From Zingiber officinale (lineage: Eukaryota; Streptophyta; Magnoliopsida; Zingiberales; Zingiberaceae), in the NCBI RefSeq assembly GCF_018446385.1, contig NC_055989.1, positions 131,715,004 to 131,779,003 on the forward strand: a stretch of 64,000 bases of DNA. Direction: 5' to 3'. Shown piece after piece: positions 13,701 to 24,088 of this stretch; the first letter of the stretch is position 1; every line of letters begins with the position of its first letter. A model generated the notes under the pieces. That model ran no database searches. It was not told the origin of the DNA and saw only the letters and a list, made by a program, of their open reading frames with translations. Position numbers and translations under genes: made by a program.

Positions 13701-16700
13701 CCATAGATGGGTTAGAGAGTGTCAACTCCGATTAGAAGGGTAGTTAACCCAACTTTGAGGAAATTGACACTCAAAGAGCATTTTCAAGGTTTTGTTAACC
13801 TTTGAAAATGAAATGGAATTATTATTTACTCCTTGAAAGAGTAAAATGTGCCTAATGGTGGAAGAATTGATTTTAATCTTAAATGACACATATTGGGAAA
13901 TTCATAAGAACTACCAAGTTGGGATTTTGGTATGTTCTTAGGAAATTTAAGGCGATCCGGGCCTTAATTTAAAGGTGCTACTCTTGTGGGAAAATGAAAT
14001 ATGCCAACATTTGAGGATATGCTTATTTTCAATTGGCATACATTAATCAAGGGAATTAGAAATGCCAATTTAGGCTTTGGCATTTTCTTGAAGCACTTTA
14101 GGACAATCTAGGTTTAAGTTGTAAGTTTAGCTAAGATTTTAAGGATACTTAGATAGTTAATCTAGGTATATTTTATTTATGCTAAATCTTGCCATGATTG
14201 TTTGCCCATCATATGCCATGACATCATGTCTATTTTTGCATTCATGTTTTATTATGAAAAATCCAAAAATACCATGTCATGACATTCATACATCATGTAG
14301 TTATAAGAATCTTTCTTTTGAAAGTTATTTTATTTTGATGTATGTCATAACATTATCATGCATTAGTTTAATTCCTTGAAATTAAGGACAAATGACATTT
14401 AACAACACTTATTAACAAGTGACATCCTAGGTGGATGTCTAATATCTCTAAAATGCCTAGATAGATATGCATGATCCCTAAATTAGGGCAAAACCAAAAT
14501 CTACATCTCACAAAGACTATAAGGTGACTTGTATGTGTTTTAGTGCACATTAGATACAAGTGAGATGTTAGGATGATAAACAAAGCTCAAGATGTTGATT
14601 TAGTGCATTCTTTTGAGTTTTTAGGTTCATCAAAACACATAGTTATGTGTTTTCCCATCATTGGGAAAGCTAATGTACAAGTAATGTGCATTATGCCCAA
14701 GGAACATGATGGGATATTGATTTTGAAAATGTTTTTAAAAATGATTTTGGAAAACCTTGGTGAAGGCTATCTTTTGATAGTGATCACCATTGAATAGTTA
14801 GACACAAACTTGAAGAAAACACTAAAGTTTTTGTAAGTTTTCAAGTTTGTGTCAATCTTTGAAAATATGATGTATTTTCATAGAAAACTATTTTTCCTTG
14901 ATAGTATATGCCCTAAATAATGCCTACACAAAATTTCATGATTTTTGGATTTTTGTAGAATTTTCTAGGGGTTTCTGAAGTTGGCTGATTTGGAAATTCA
15001 GCAACTATCAGAACTCCGATCGATCCATGGATCGATTGGAGTGCCTGAATCGATCCATGGATCGATTCAGAGGCTAGTCTCCCGCGAGCAGAAGCTCGCT
15101 TGATCGATCAGCCGATCGATCCAGGAGGTCTGAATCGATCAGTGGATCGATTCAGATAGGTTCGATCGATTGGAACCCAACTCCAATCGATCCAAGTTGC
15201 TGATTTTGGCTGGAAAAGCCTGATTTCAGCATCTTTAAACCTATTTTAGTCTAGATAACCATTCCAAACCCCTAAAATACATTTGTATACATAAAAAGGG
15301 TGTTTTCGTGTTGAAAACAAGAATGGATTGGTTAAGGAAGGCTAAGTTGAAGTTTAGGTTGAGGTTGTTTCAAATTTTTGAATATTTGAACCTCAAAACT
15401 TCTAAAATTGGGTTTCCTAAAGTTTTAGGGATTCCAAGTCATTGTTGGTGCAATGACAGAAGTTACCACCATGTCTTTAGGGGGAGGGACTCTTTAAAGA
15501 CATGAAAATTATTTTTCATGAACCTTAGAAGGTGGTTAACCTTCTGTAGAGAAAATGCTCATGAATGAGCATTTGAACTTGAAATGGGGAGTGAATATCC
15601 TCATATTTTCAAGTGGTTTTTCGAGTGATTGAAAAAGGCTCAAGGTTGGGCCTTTGTCTACATTGAGGGAGAATGTAGGGAAAATGAAGAGTATGGGACC
15701 TTCATTATCGTGTTGATCACAATAAGTGAAGTTGTGATTACGATGAGCAACTCTTCAGGGGGAGAGTCTTTCAACAATGGATTTGTTGATGTGTGCCCAA
15801 TATTGAGACATGGGTTGATGTGTGCTCAAGGCTGGGTTGATGTGTGCCAATAGGGGGAGAATGAAAGGACTTGTGAAAGGGAGTAAGTTAGGCTTTCATT
15901 ACCTAAGAGGGAGTTTGCCCTCTTAGGGGGAGAATGAAGAGCTTAATTTCTGCTTTCATTACCTAGTGGCATGAAGAATGAGGCTATGAGATTAGTCTAA
16001 CTTACATGTGGGATTGTAAGTGCTATTGTGGTATTGTCAAACATCAAAAAGGGGGAGATTGTTGGTGCAACATTCCTCAGGTCAAGGTTGACCTAGTTGA
16101 CCAAGCTTGAGTCTTGGTTTGGATTTCGATGTTTGACAATGCAAGGGATTGAAGAAGAGTCAAGTAGGTCAAGGATGACCGGATACTTGACCAGGAGAAA
16201 AATCCTGGTGAGTGAAGCCAGGTGAAAGACCTAGTGAGTGAAGCTAGGCAGGAGAAAAATCCTGGTGAGTGAAGCCAGGTGAAAGACCTAGTGAGTGAAG
16301 CTAGGCAATTGGGAAAGTCCTGGTGAGTGAAGCCAGGCATGAGAAATCCAGATGGGTCAAGGTTGACCAGACATCTGGTGAGAGTCCAAGTAGGTCATAG
16401 GGATTGACCGGATACTTGGCACATGGAAGAAAAGTCCAAGTAGGTCAGAGGGATTGACCGGATACTTGGCAAGAAGAGAAAAGTCCAAGTGGGTCAAGGA
16501 TTGACCGGACACTGGTGAGAGAGTCTGGTCAAAGGTGACCGGATGCTAGGTCTTATGTACCAACAAGTCGTGATTGACTAGATGTTGGTTTAGGGGCTTT
16601 AGGCGTGGTTTTGAGCCAACCGGTTTGGATTGATCCGTGGATTGATCCGAGTTTGGATTGATCCGTGGATTGATCCGAGTTTCGATTGATCCGTGGATTG

Positions 16701-19700
16701 ATCCGAGTTTGAATCGATCCGTGGATCGATTCAATTGAATCGATCCGTGGATCGATTCAGATCTGAATCGATCCACCGATCGATCCGGTGAGTCCCGCGA
16801 ACCCTTTGGATCGATCCGTGGATCGATCAGAGGTCCCAATCGATCGCTGGATCGATTGGGACGCTACTGCTAAGCGCCGGATCGATCCGTGGATCGATCC
16901 GAAGTTTTTCCAGCAGGCGCTCGGATCGATCCGTGGATCGATCCAGCCTCCCGATCGATTAGGAGTCCAATCGATCGGGATTCGACCGTTAGCGTCGATT
17001 TAAGCCGCAGCGTCATTTCCTTCGGGAACTCTTCCTCCGGATCTCTCGCCAACTCCTCCACAGCTCAAAGATCGGATCGCGGTTCTTGAAGGATCTTGGA
17101 AGCTTTCCAAGTCAAGAGGCGGATCAAAGGCAAGAAGAGAAGCTAGGGTTAGGGCTTTCTGTACTCATTGTAAGCTTTGCGCTTGTATTTTGTTTCCCTT
17201 TCCCTTCTTCTTGTACTGAGAGTCTTGTAGGGCTTCTCCGCCCTCGGTAGTTACCGAAAAGGAGTGTTTTCATAGTGGAGGGTGCGTGCGTGGTGTGGAT
17301 CCTTGGATTAGTCACCTCTTGTGAGGTGGATACCAAGTAAACCAACCGTGTTAGCGTTGTGTGATTTGTTTCTGTATTTTCCGCTGCATATCCTTCAAGA
17401 AACAAGCAACGAAGCACAACGAGCGAGCGACGAGCTATTCACCCCCCCCCTCTAGCTACTTTTGGTCCTAACATAAACAACTTCTTGTCAATGTTTTATT
17501 AGGATTGAAGAAAAAAAAAATGTTTGCCTTGGAAAAACTGAAATCAAGAGCAGAAAGAAAATTACGACAAGATGACAAAAGATATTGTAGTTTTATCAGC
17601 AGACAATAGGAAAGCTTGAGCTGTTAGGAAAGGGACTTTTCAACTATTTGATATATTTATATTCTTAACAGAAACAACTAAAGATCCAGATCTGCTTGTA
17701 AAAATCCCTATTTATACTATAGCTTAAAATGTTGACCATGCAATTAAAAGGTAAATTCTGATCACACTATTACTAAGATTTAAGAATACAAATTCTGCAA
17801 CATGTAAGATACGTGAAAATATGTTATCGAAGATTACCCCTCCTTTTGACGAGTTTGGCGAAATGAGAGGTATCAAAATCAAAAGAACCACCACTGCTAG
17901 GTCCTGCAAATGAATAAATCATAAACTTACAGATCGAAGAATGCAGAAGCACTAATATAGACAATTACAAGCAGAATAAACAATTTTCAGTTGAGAATCT
18001 CCTATGTGAAACTGCCCTGCTAAATTTGCACTGCAATAGCAGGGCAAGTGTATATACTACAGCATACCCAAAGAGCATGATATCTCACCTAGGTGGTACT
18101 ATGACCAGGATAGTGTCATGTTCTTCAAGCCAAATATGAAAGTTAGAACTAAAGAGGAGAGGCATACCTGGAAGAGCAGCACAGAGAAAGTAGCACGTCC
18201 ATGGCGTGATGTGCTCTCCCCTCGTTCTTGCAACACCTAGAAATATGTACATGATAAATCTAGTTGAATTGTACAAAATAAATATGGAAAAATATATAAA
18301 AATAAAAGAGAATGAGGTGAGGTAAAATAATGGCATTAAAATCACAAAACGTTTAAACAAAGAAATAAAATAATGAGGTGAGGTGAGGTGAGGTGAGGTG
18401 AGGCAAAATGGAAAAAAGAATACCTGCAACACAACTGCTGTAGATGAAAGAGCCAGGCCATTGCCAATAACAATTGCTGCAGGACCCAGTAGGCCGGAGA
18501 AAAAATAAGCTACCAACCCAACAACTACAGCAGTGACTAGAACCTTCAAAATTCCAAAAGAAATCACATCTGATAACAGAGTTCTTTGCAACATTCCACT
18601 ACATTTCAACAGTACAATAGACTCACCTGAGAAGAACCTAACCCAAAGACATATTTCTTCATCGAGCTTAGTCTTTCAACAGACAGCTGCAATATAAATA
18701 AGAAAAAAATAATGTATGCCCCTTAAACATGGCAGATAATCAACCATTAGCATGTTCATAATTGATGACAAATACAATTGAGACATTACCTCGAGCCCAA
18801 TATTGAACAGCAAAAAAACAACTCCAAATTCAGCAATGGCCTTTGTCCCATGAACATGATGAATGATAGACAACCCATAAGGGCCAATCAAGATGCCTGC
18901 TGCAAGATAACCTAGCACTGGACTCCCTAGTAGATGCAAGTGAAAATAAGTAAATCATGAAGGCACACAAAGAAAGCATTCCACTAATTAGAGGGACCAA
19001 TTTGATACAAGGCATTAGGCAGAAAAGACTTTTCCTCGAAACAACCACCATTAGTAGGCTTTTATTTTTGAGAGAGAAAAAAAAAGAGAGCACGAGTAAA
19101 AGAGTAAATTAATCAAATACTGCAAACAGGATGGTGTTGAGCTTACCTCCAGGTATTTTCTGGAATGCTGGTACAAAGATAACACTAGCTAGCAATAACC
19201 ACAGCATGTCAAAGAGGGATGCTTCTTCTTCATTTATCTAAAAAAATAAGTTAAAAATAAATTCTCACTCAAAATCTTTATTTATCAGTGTTTAATGTTT
19301 TTAATGAACAACAACAACAACCAAGCCTTATCCTACTAGGTGGAGTTGGTTGATGTTTTTTAATGAACACCTAAAAATATAAATCAAATTTAATTAGATT
19401 ATATCTGCAGTCAAAATGGCATACCTCTTGCTGAGGTAAGTGTTCAATAAGTTTCTTTAATTTTTTAGGGATCTTCCTTATTGCCCGAACCATAGGCTTG
19501 GAAGATGAGGCAACTTCCTCAATGGTGATTATATCTGGCTGCTGAAACAGTTGTGAGGTCCTTTCTGCTCGATTACTTATAAAGAACGCCCTGATGCAGT
19601 AATGAGAAGAAAATCACTTAACTCTTGACAAAATATTTGTTCATATGAAAAGAGTAGGAAGTAGTATTACAAGCCATATCACATTCTCCAGGATAAATAA

Positions 19701-22078
19701 GTCCTCAAGAAGAAAATCCAATCAGTTTAAGAAGAAATAGTTATTAACCCTTCCATAAGCATAATAGCATAATAAATGGTTCAAATTTCAGTCATTTAAT
19801 GAAATGATGTGTCTGTAAACCCTTCCATAAGCATCATAGCATAGTAACTAGTTCAAGTTTAATAGTAATTTAATGAAATGATGTGTTTGTAAAGTTGCAG
19901 CATCCACACCAAACAATTCTACTTTCAAGATCAAGAATGAAAACATAATGTTCAACATAATGCAACATTTTAACAAAGAAATGATAGAAACATAAATATG
20001 AAATAGTTGATTTATGATGATCACATGCAAACCTAGCTGTTCAATAGGCAACTTCCAAAATCATGCACTTCCTAGGCCTTAGGTGATGCTACAGAATAAA
20101 GATCAATGAGTGAATGTCTAACATAGAAGAGCATCACAACCATGACTGGTGTTAGTATAATCTACACCATCCTATTTGTTTGTAATAACAATCATGTTCA
20201 AGTTTATAAGATAGATGATTATCTTGCAAGGAAATTAGTAGCTGTTATTGGTAGTACGATCAAATCACTCTTTCCATGAGTAGACTTCTCAAATATGTCC
20301 CACGTGATTCAAAAGCAATAGACAAAAAAATGTGTCATGTTGAAGCTCTATGTTCTTTATTTTGTTGATACAAGATTCCCATAGCAACAGGGTACTCTGG
20401 GTTGAAGAAATGAGAATTGAAGATAGCTACAGATTAAATAGCATGTATTAACTGTCAATGTTAATACATATATTTAATAGGATGCAGTGTAGCAAAAGTT
20501 AATGGATTACCATGATAAAACTCACCCCAGCCCAGCAAATAATATCCCAATAACCAACTTGGGTGCTTGCTTCTTTGCAAAGTCAACAAGGCCATGGAAG
20601 ACAGAGGCAGGTGTGAATTTTTCATCTTCTACATGAAAAGAAAAAAATGATGCAGAAAAAAATCTTGATGACTTCTTCAATAATGTCTTGGGGGAATAAA
20701 GAGATGGAGGGCTATCCTTAATCAAGTCCTTCTGTTCCTGCTTCTTTGCCTTTGACTTTTCCACCTCCATATCAGCATCTTTGACAGAATCCAAAATTAA
20801 CTTTCCATTCTCTTTATCACTCATTTCATCATATGATTTAACCTCTTCAGTACTTTTAACAGTTACATCACCAAGAACAACATCATCTCTTTCAGAAGTT
20901 CCATCATCAATAGTAGCTCCTGCTAACTCCACATAAATTGTCTCTTCCTTAACTAACTGGTCTTCAGAAGGTTGTGGTTGCTGTTCTGAAGCATCAGTAG
21001 ACGTGCTGGCTTTCTCAGCTCTCTGTAATGCCAACTCTGCATCATTAACATGTTGAGTAGCCTCAACTTCAAATGCAACTGCTTTTTCAGCAAGAAGCAT
21101 AATGTTCAACACATCCTCCTCAGCCTTTAATGATTCCAACTGAGCATTCTCAGCAATTTCACGTAACCTCTCTACTTCTTTCTGATGTTCCTGTTTCCTT
21201 ATTTGGATATGTTTCAATGATTCGTCACAGCTTTCCAAGGTTTCCTTACAGCTCCTGATCTCTTCTTGAGCAGATAAAAGTGTTTGTTCATTGTTGTTAT
21301 CAGCAGAAGGTTCTAGCAATATCTTCTGTTCCATTTTGGAATCAGTAGCTCCTTGTGCCAGCTGCAGCCTGGCCTCAGCCATCGAAAGTGCCATGGTAGC
21401 CTTATGAACTGCTTCTTTGGCAATATCTTCCTCAATAATAATCTCCTGAATGGTGGAAACAGCAGAATTGACATCATCCCAAGCATGTTCAGCTTTATCT
21501 TTCAAGGCAATTGCTGTTTCTGATATCTTCAATGCCTTCTCCTCAAACATGGCACTGTTAATTCTAGCAGCCTGCAATTCTTTGATAGCTTTCTGGAGCA
21601 ACTCCCTCGGCTCATCCATCTGACAGGCATCTTTTTCCTCTGCCAACGGGCTAATCGACTTAGAATCATCAGCAGGCTCTATTTCTGATTCCTCCATATC
21701 AGATTTATGTTCATCTACAAATTCACCTTGAGTCAAATCAGTATCTTCTCTGCTAGCGTCAATATATGCCATCGAATCACTGGAATGACAACTCAATAGC
21801 ATGGACCGGTTCAAAAGTTTCCGATGGCTAAGGAGATAAACCTTCCCCCTTTGCTCGGAAAAACTAAACAAGTCCGCCCAACCTCTCCCATGCGCTTCGC
21901 CAGGAATGCAACGAAGCCCGCAACGTTTCCTCCCCAAAGAGCCAGTCCCGATATGAACTCTAGACTCGTGAACTGAATAGCGACTCCGCCCTCTGTATCC
22001 CAACCTCAAATAACCCGAACCAATGCCGCGATCGAGCGCCATCGACGGCGTCCGAACGCCACAAGCTAAATCCATCAT
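4734..22078 (-). CDS. KEA1/KEA2-like: Chloroplast K+ efflux antiporter, KEA1/KEA2 type
   Basis: This is a K+/H+ antiporter of the plastid inner envelope (CPA2 family) that controls stromal K+ and pH. Twenty coding exons join in frame to 1184 codons, close to Arabidopsis KEA1/KEA2: 20526-22078, 19425-19590, 19147-19237, 18790-18926, 18627-18686, 18424-18543, 18168-18236, 17838-17903, 9754-9843, 9067-9171, 8861-8989, 7603-7812, 6990-7139, 6444-6497, 6259-6317, 6113-6179, 5860-6036, 5629-5685, 5443-5517 and 4734-4853. Exon 1 codes for a transit-peptide-like start and a long acidic coiled-coil region (about residues 150-380). Exons 2-13 give the exchanger domain (about 575-975; [41 protein letters not shown]). 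Exons 14-17 give the RCK/KTN nucleotide-binding domain with GFGRIG. The start is ATG-ATG; the second, at 22075, aligns best with the family start MDF. Intron 8 is about 8 kb because of an inserted LTR element. Confidence 0.96.
8131..8255. repeat. Tandem duplication in a KEA intron
   Basis: Two diverged copies of a unit of about 60 bases lie next to each other, starting near 8131 and 8196. Both run from AAATG(T/C)ATA through a TCTC(T/C)ACA core to a CACC end. The unit sits in the KEA intron between exons 11 and 12 and has no evident coding role. Confidence 0.7.
10348..11788 (+). repeat. Left (5') LTR of the KEA-intron element
   Basis: The LTR is 1441 bases, TG...CA bounded. In order it holds a mini-array of units like GTGAGTGAAGCCAGG (about 10490-10630), longer units with TTGACCGGATACTTGG (about 10640-10860), a palindrome array of GGATCGATCC type (about 10920-11300), and a conserved stretch (11310-11788) nearly identical to the right LTR. 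Confidence 0.95.
10920..11305. repeat. Palindromic GATCGATC array in the left LTR
   Basis: Many copies of short inverted units such as TGGATCGATCCGTGGATCGA follow one another. The first third uses GATTGATCAGC variants instead. Each unit can form a small hairpin, and adjacent units can pair. The array lies just upstream of a conserved GTCGATTTAAGCC stretch that may be the LTR core promoter. Confidence 0.9.
11791..11804 (+). other. Primer binding site (initiator tRNA-Met type)
   Basis: TGGTATCAGAGC starts two bases after the left LTR. It is complementary to the 3' end of plant initiator tRNA-Met, the usual primer of copia and many other plant LTR elements. Confidence 0.93.
11923..13706 (+). 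pseudogene. Gag region of the KEA-intron element (fossil)
   Basis: The region codes for a copia-type gag: an N-terminal UBN2/Retrotran_gag-like part ([20 protein letters not shown], later a WSQEQ and AKELWSKL section), a Glu/Ser-rich spacer, two CCHC zinc knuckles of the form CxxCxxxGHYxxxC (about 12715-12760 and 12860-12905), and a long basic tail. It looks broken, with about one interruption. No pol reading follows: 13707-16059 is non-coding as far as I can see. Confidence 0.85.
13707..16059 (+). other. Non-coding 3' internal region of the element, with palindrome array
   Basis: This 2.35-kb stretch carries no recognisable pol domain and only short open frames. It contains a palindrome array at about 15010-15200 (ATCGATCCATGGATCGAT and relatives) and ends in a purine tract (AAAAAGGGGGAGAT, 16046-16059) next to the right LTR. 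The equivalent region of the related elements at 33916-35612 and 37634-39437 is conserved in layout. Confidence 0.8.
16060..17473 (+). repeat. Right (3') LTR of the KEA-intron element
   Basis: The LTR is 1414 bases and starts directly after the purine tract. Its flanks match the left LTR almost base for base, but the palindrome array (about 16620-16985) differs in unit number and type, using GATTGATCCGTGGATTGATC units. It ends CCTAACA followed by the target duplication TAAAC. Confidence 0.95.
18375..18403. repeat. (GAGGT)n microsatellite in a KEA intron
   Basis: About six copies of the pentamer GAGGT lie in the KEA intron between exons 6 and 7. Confidence 0.9.
19295..19368 (-). mobile_element. 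Very short retroposon tail (Au-SINE-like 3' end) in a KEA intron
   Basis: A 43-base insert (19310-19352) reads, on the minus strand, CCACCTAGTAGGATAAGGCT followed by TGGTTGTTGTTGTT. That is the 3' end typical of plant Au-type SINEs and partner LINEs. The direct repeat ATGTTTTTAATGAAC flanks it (19295-19309; 19353-19368, with one extra T). It is a severely 5'-truncated copy, in the intron between KEA exons 2 and 3, in the same direction as KEA. Confidence 0.8.
19746..19892. repeat. Tandem duplication of about 72 bases in a KEA intron
   Basis: Two adjacent copies start with ACCCTTCCATAAGCAT and end with ATGAAATGATGTGT(C/T)TGTAA. They differ at scattered sites. No coding content is seen. Confidence 0.85.
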
Positions 22079-22119
22079 CGGCTATCAGAGCAAGCGAATC
22101 TGACACCTCCCTCCCCCGC

Positions 22120-22209
22120 CTGTGGAACAAAAAGAAACCCCAATCAAGAACACAACACTTGCAAGAAAATCATCCCTTCGCAAAAGAAAACGAACAAAGA
22201 AACCAATAC
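22120..22209 (-). other. Predicted intron in the KEA 5' leader
   Basis: On the minus strand CCTAG|GTATTGG at 22210/22209 and a T-rich tract ending CCACAG at 22120 make a good 90-base intron 41 bases before the start codon. This is inferred from splice-site sequence only. Confidence 0.45.
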
Positions 22210-22640
22210 CTAGGCTCCTAGCACAGGCAGTTTTTCGCGAACACACTAAGGCCGAGGAGAAGGATCTTGGAATCGAGACGTGCTCGGAAGAGTGACCGAG
22301 AGCAGGAGGTACGGCGGATGGGGAGGCCGATGCCGGCGGCGGCGAGAGGTCAGGCGAAGGCGGACACTGAGAGAGAAGAGACGATCATCGACGGCGGAGA
22401 GGCCGAGGGCATCGGTGGCAGCAGCTCATTCGCCGTCTTGGACTCGCGGGCGTCACGTGACGAGGCAGCGTCAGGAAGTAGTAGGGCGTCGCAGTCATCA
22501 CGGCGTCATTTTATGGGTGCTCAGGTTTTTGGAACGCAACGGCACCTCTCTAATCGGAGTTCGGACTCGGATCCAGAACTCCAGACCCAATTTGAATCCA
22601 TGAAATTGGTAATGCCGCTAGTACAGAACTAGCTGTTCGG
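22210..22640 (-). promoter_or_regulatory. GC-rich KEA leader and promoter region
   Basis: This GC-rich stretch lies directly upstream of KEA, between its leader and AT-rich DNA. It likely holds the first untranslated exon and core promoter. Two overlapping plus-strand open frames occur here but resemble nothing known and are probably by-products of base composition. Confidence 0.4.
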
Positions 22641-23118
22641 GTATTTTTGGGTCATCCTCATCCATGTGCGTTCGAACCGTTTAAGAATCAAACACTCACT
22701 CAAGGGAGGTGATTAGAAGGTCGAGTCATTAATCGCACGTGCTCGTATTATTAAGAAGTCACAATGTGAATGTGACCCATGAAGTAGCACGCGTTGAGAC
22801 ACAAAATAATATGCATCGCAAAATAATTTATTTATAAAATATTTTTAAAATAATAATAGAAGAGATAAATTATTTTCTATTTATTCAATTACGTTATTTA
22901 AAAAAATTACATTTGCTCACGGATCAGAAATCTCATCGCACTGATGACAGCAAAAGTTTATCTCATATCAAAGGGCGGTAAATTAGAAAAAAAAAACTTC
23001 AATCGTAATTTTAATTTTATACGTGGTCTTTAATCATAAAAAAAAAAAAAAATTATTTTCTATATGTAAAATTTTATTACTTCAACTCTCTCATATAAAT
23101 ATTATTATCTAATTATTC
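22641..23118. other. AT-rich intergenic DNA
   Basis: I see no gene, RNA or clear element in this stretch upstream of KEA. Confidence 0.5.
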
Positions 23119-23895
23119 CTCAAAATTTTTAAGTACACAAGGTCAAAAAGTAAATATAATTCTTCTTAAAATCAGTACTTTGTATTAGAATCGGATATAT
23201 TTTCTATTAAAATTGACCCTCATATTTTTTATGTACAAAAAGTCTAAAAACGAATATAATACCTATTAAATTCAGCACTTTACACTAGAATCAAATATAT
23301 TTTCTATTAAATTAAGCATGATTTTTTTCCTATTTAATATAATTCCTCCTAAACTTAACACCATTTAAAAAAAATCTATTATATTTTTCATCCAATTGAG
23401 TATCATTTAAAGAAAATCTAATATATTTTTCATTCAACTAAGGTGGAAAAATAAGTGTACTCAATTTGATGGAAAATATATTAAAATGAGTATAATTTCT
23501 CTTAAAATCAACACTTTATATTAGAATAGAGTATATTTTCTATCAAAATTGTCCCTCATATTTTTTAGATACAAATAATCTAAAAACGAGTATAATTCCT
23601 ATTAAATTTAGCACTTTAAACTAGAATCGAGTATATTTTCTATTAAATCGAGCACTACTCTTTTCCTGTTTAATATAATTACTCCTAAATTCAGCATCAT
23701 TTTAAAAAATCTAGTATATTTTCCATCCAATTGAGTACTATTTAAAAAAAATCTAGTATATTTTCTATCCAATTTAGGTGGAAAAAGAATCATGCTGAAT
23801 TTAATAGAAAATATACTAGATTCTAGTTTAATGTACTGAATTTAAGAGGAAATATACTCATTTTTGGACTTTTTATACCTAAAAATATCAAAGGC
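23119..23895. repeat. AT-rich inverted and tandem repeat element, MITE-like
   Basis: The left end (TTTTTAAGTACACAAGGTCA onward) is echoed in reverse at the right end (about 23780-23890). Inside, a block of about 350 bases built on ATTCAGCACTTTA...TATTTTCTATTAAAT is repeated in tandem, at about 23150-23450 and 23490-23760. Such structure fits a foldback or MITE-like DNA element. I could not define a target duplication. Confidence 0.55.
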
Positions 23896-24088
23896 AATTA
23901 TGTAAATATATTTGACTAGCGAGTAGAAATAAAGATTTTTATCAATAGGGATTGCATGTAAAGTTTTATTTGCCAATAGAAACTGCATGCAAATTTTCCC
24001 TATCAAAGAGTAATGACATTAAAATTTTCTTCTTGTAACGTAGTTTCTCTTTAAGATGTAGTTAGCCAACTATGTAAGAAATAGTACT

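Larger units (their letters stand above)
10343..17478 (+). mobile_element. Gag-only copia-type LTR retrotransposon in KEA intron 8
   Basis: The element runs 10348-17473 and is flanked by the direct repeat TAAAC at 10343-10347 and 17474-17478. Both LTRs begin TGTTGGTGCAA and end CCTAACA. A primer site matching initiator tRNA-Met follows the left LTR and a purine tract precedes the right one. The internal part of about 4.3 kb has a copia-type gag region with zinc knuckles, and I can read no protease, integrase or reverse transcriptase. It is therefore a non-autonomous, gag-bearing (TR-GAG-like) element, presumably moved by enzymes of a relative. Outside the palindrome arrays the two LTRs are nearly identical, so insertion looks recent. 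It is antisense to KEA. The gag looks broken, with about one interruption. Confidence 0.93.

Noticed and set aside
22267-22632. Two overlapping plus-strand open frames of 107 and 121 codons upstream of KEA
   Set aside because: They lie in a GC-rich promoter/leader stretch, overlap each other in different frames, are Arg/Ser-rich and resemble no known family.
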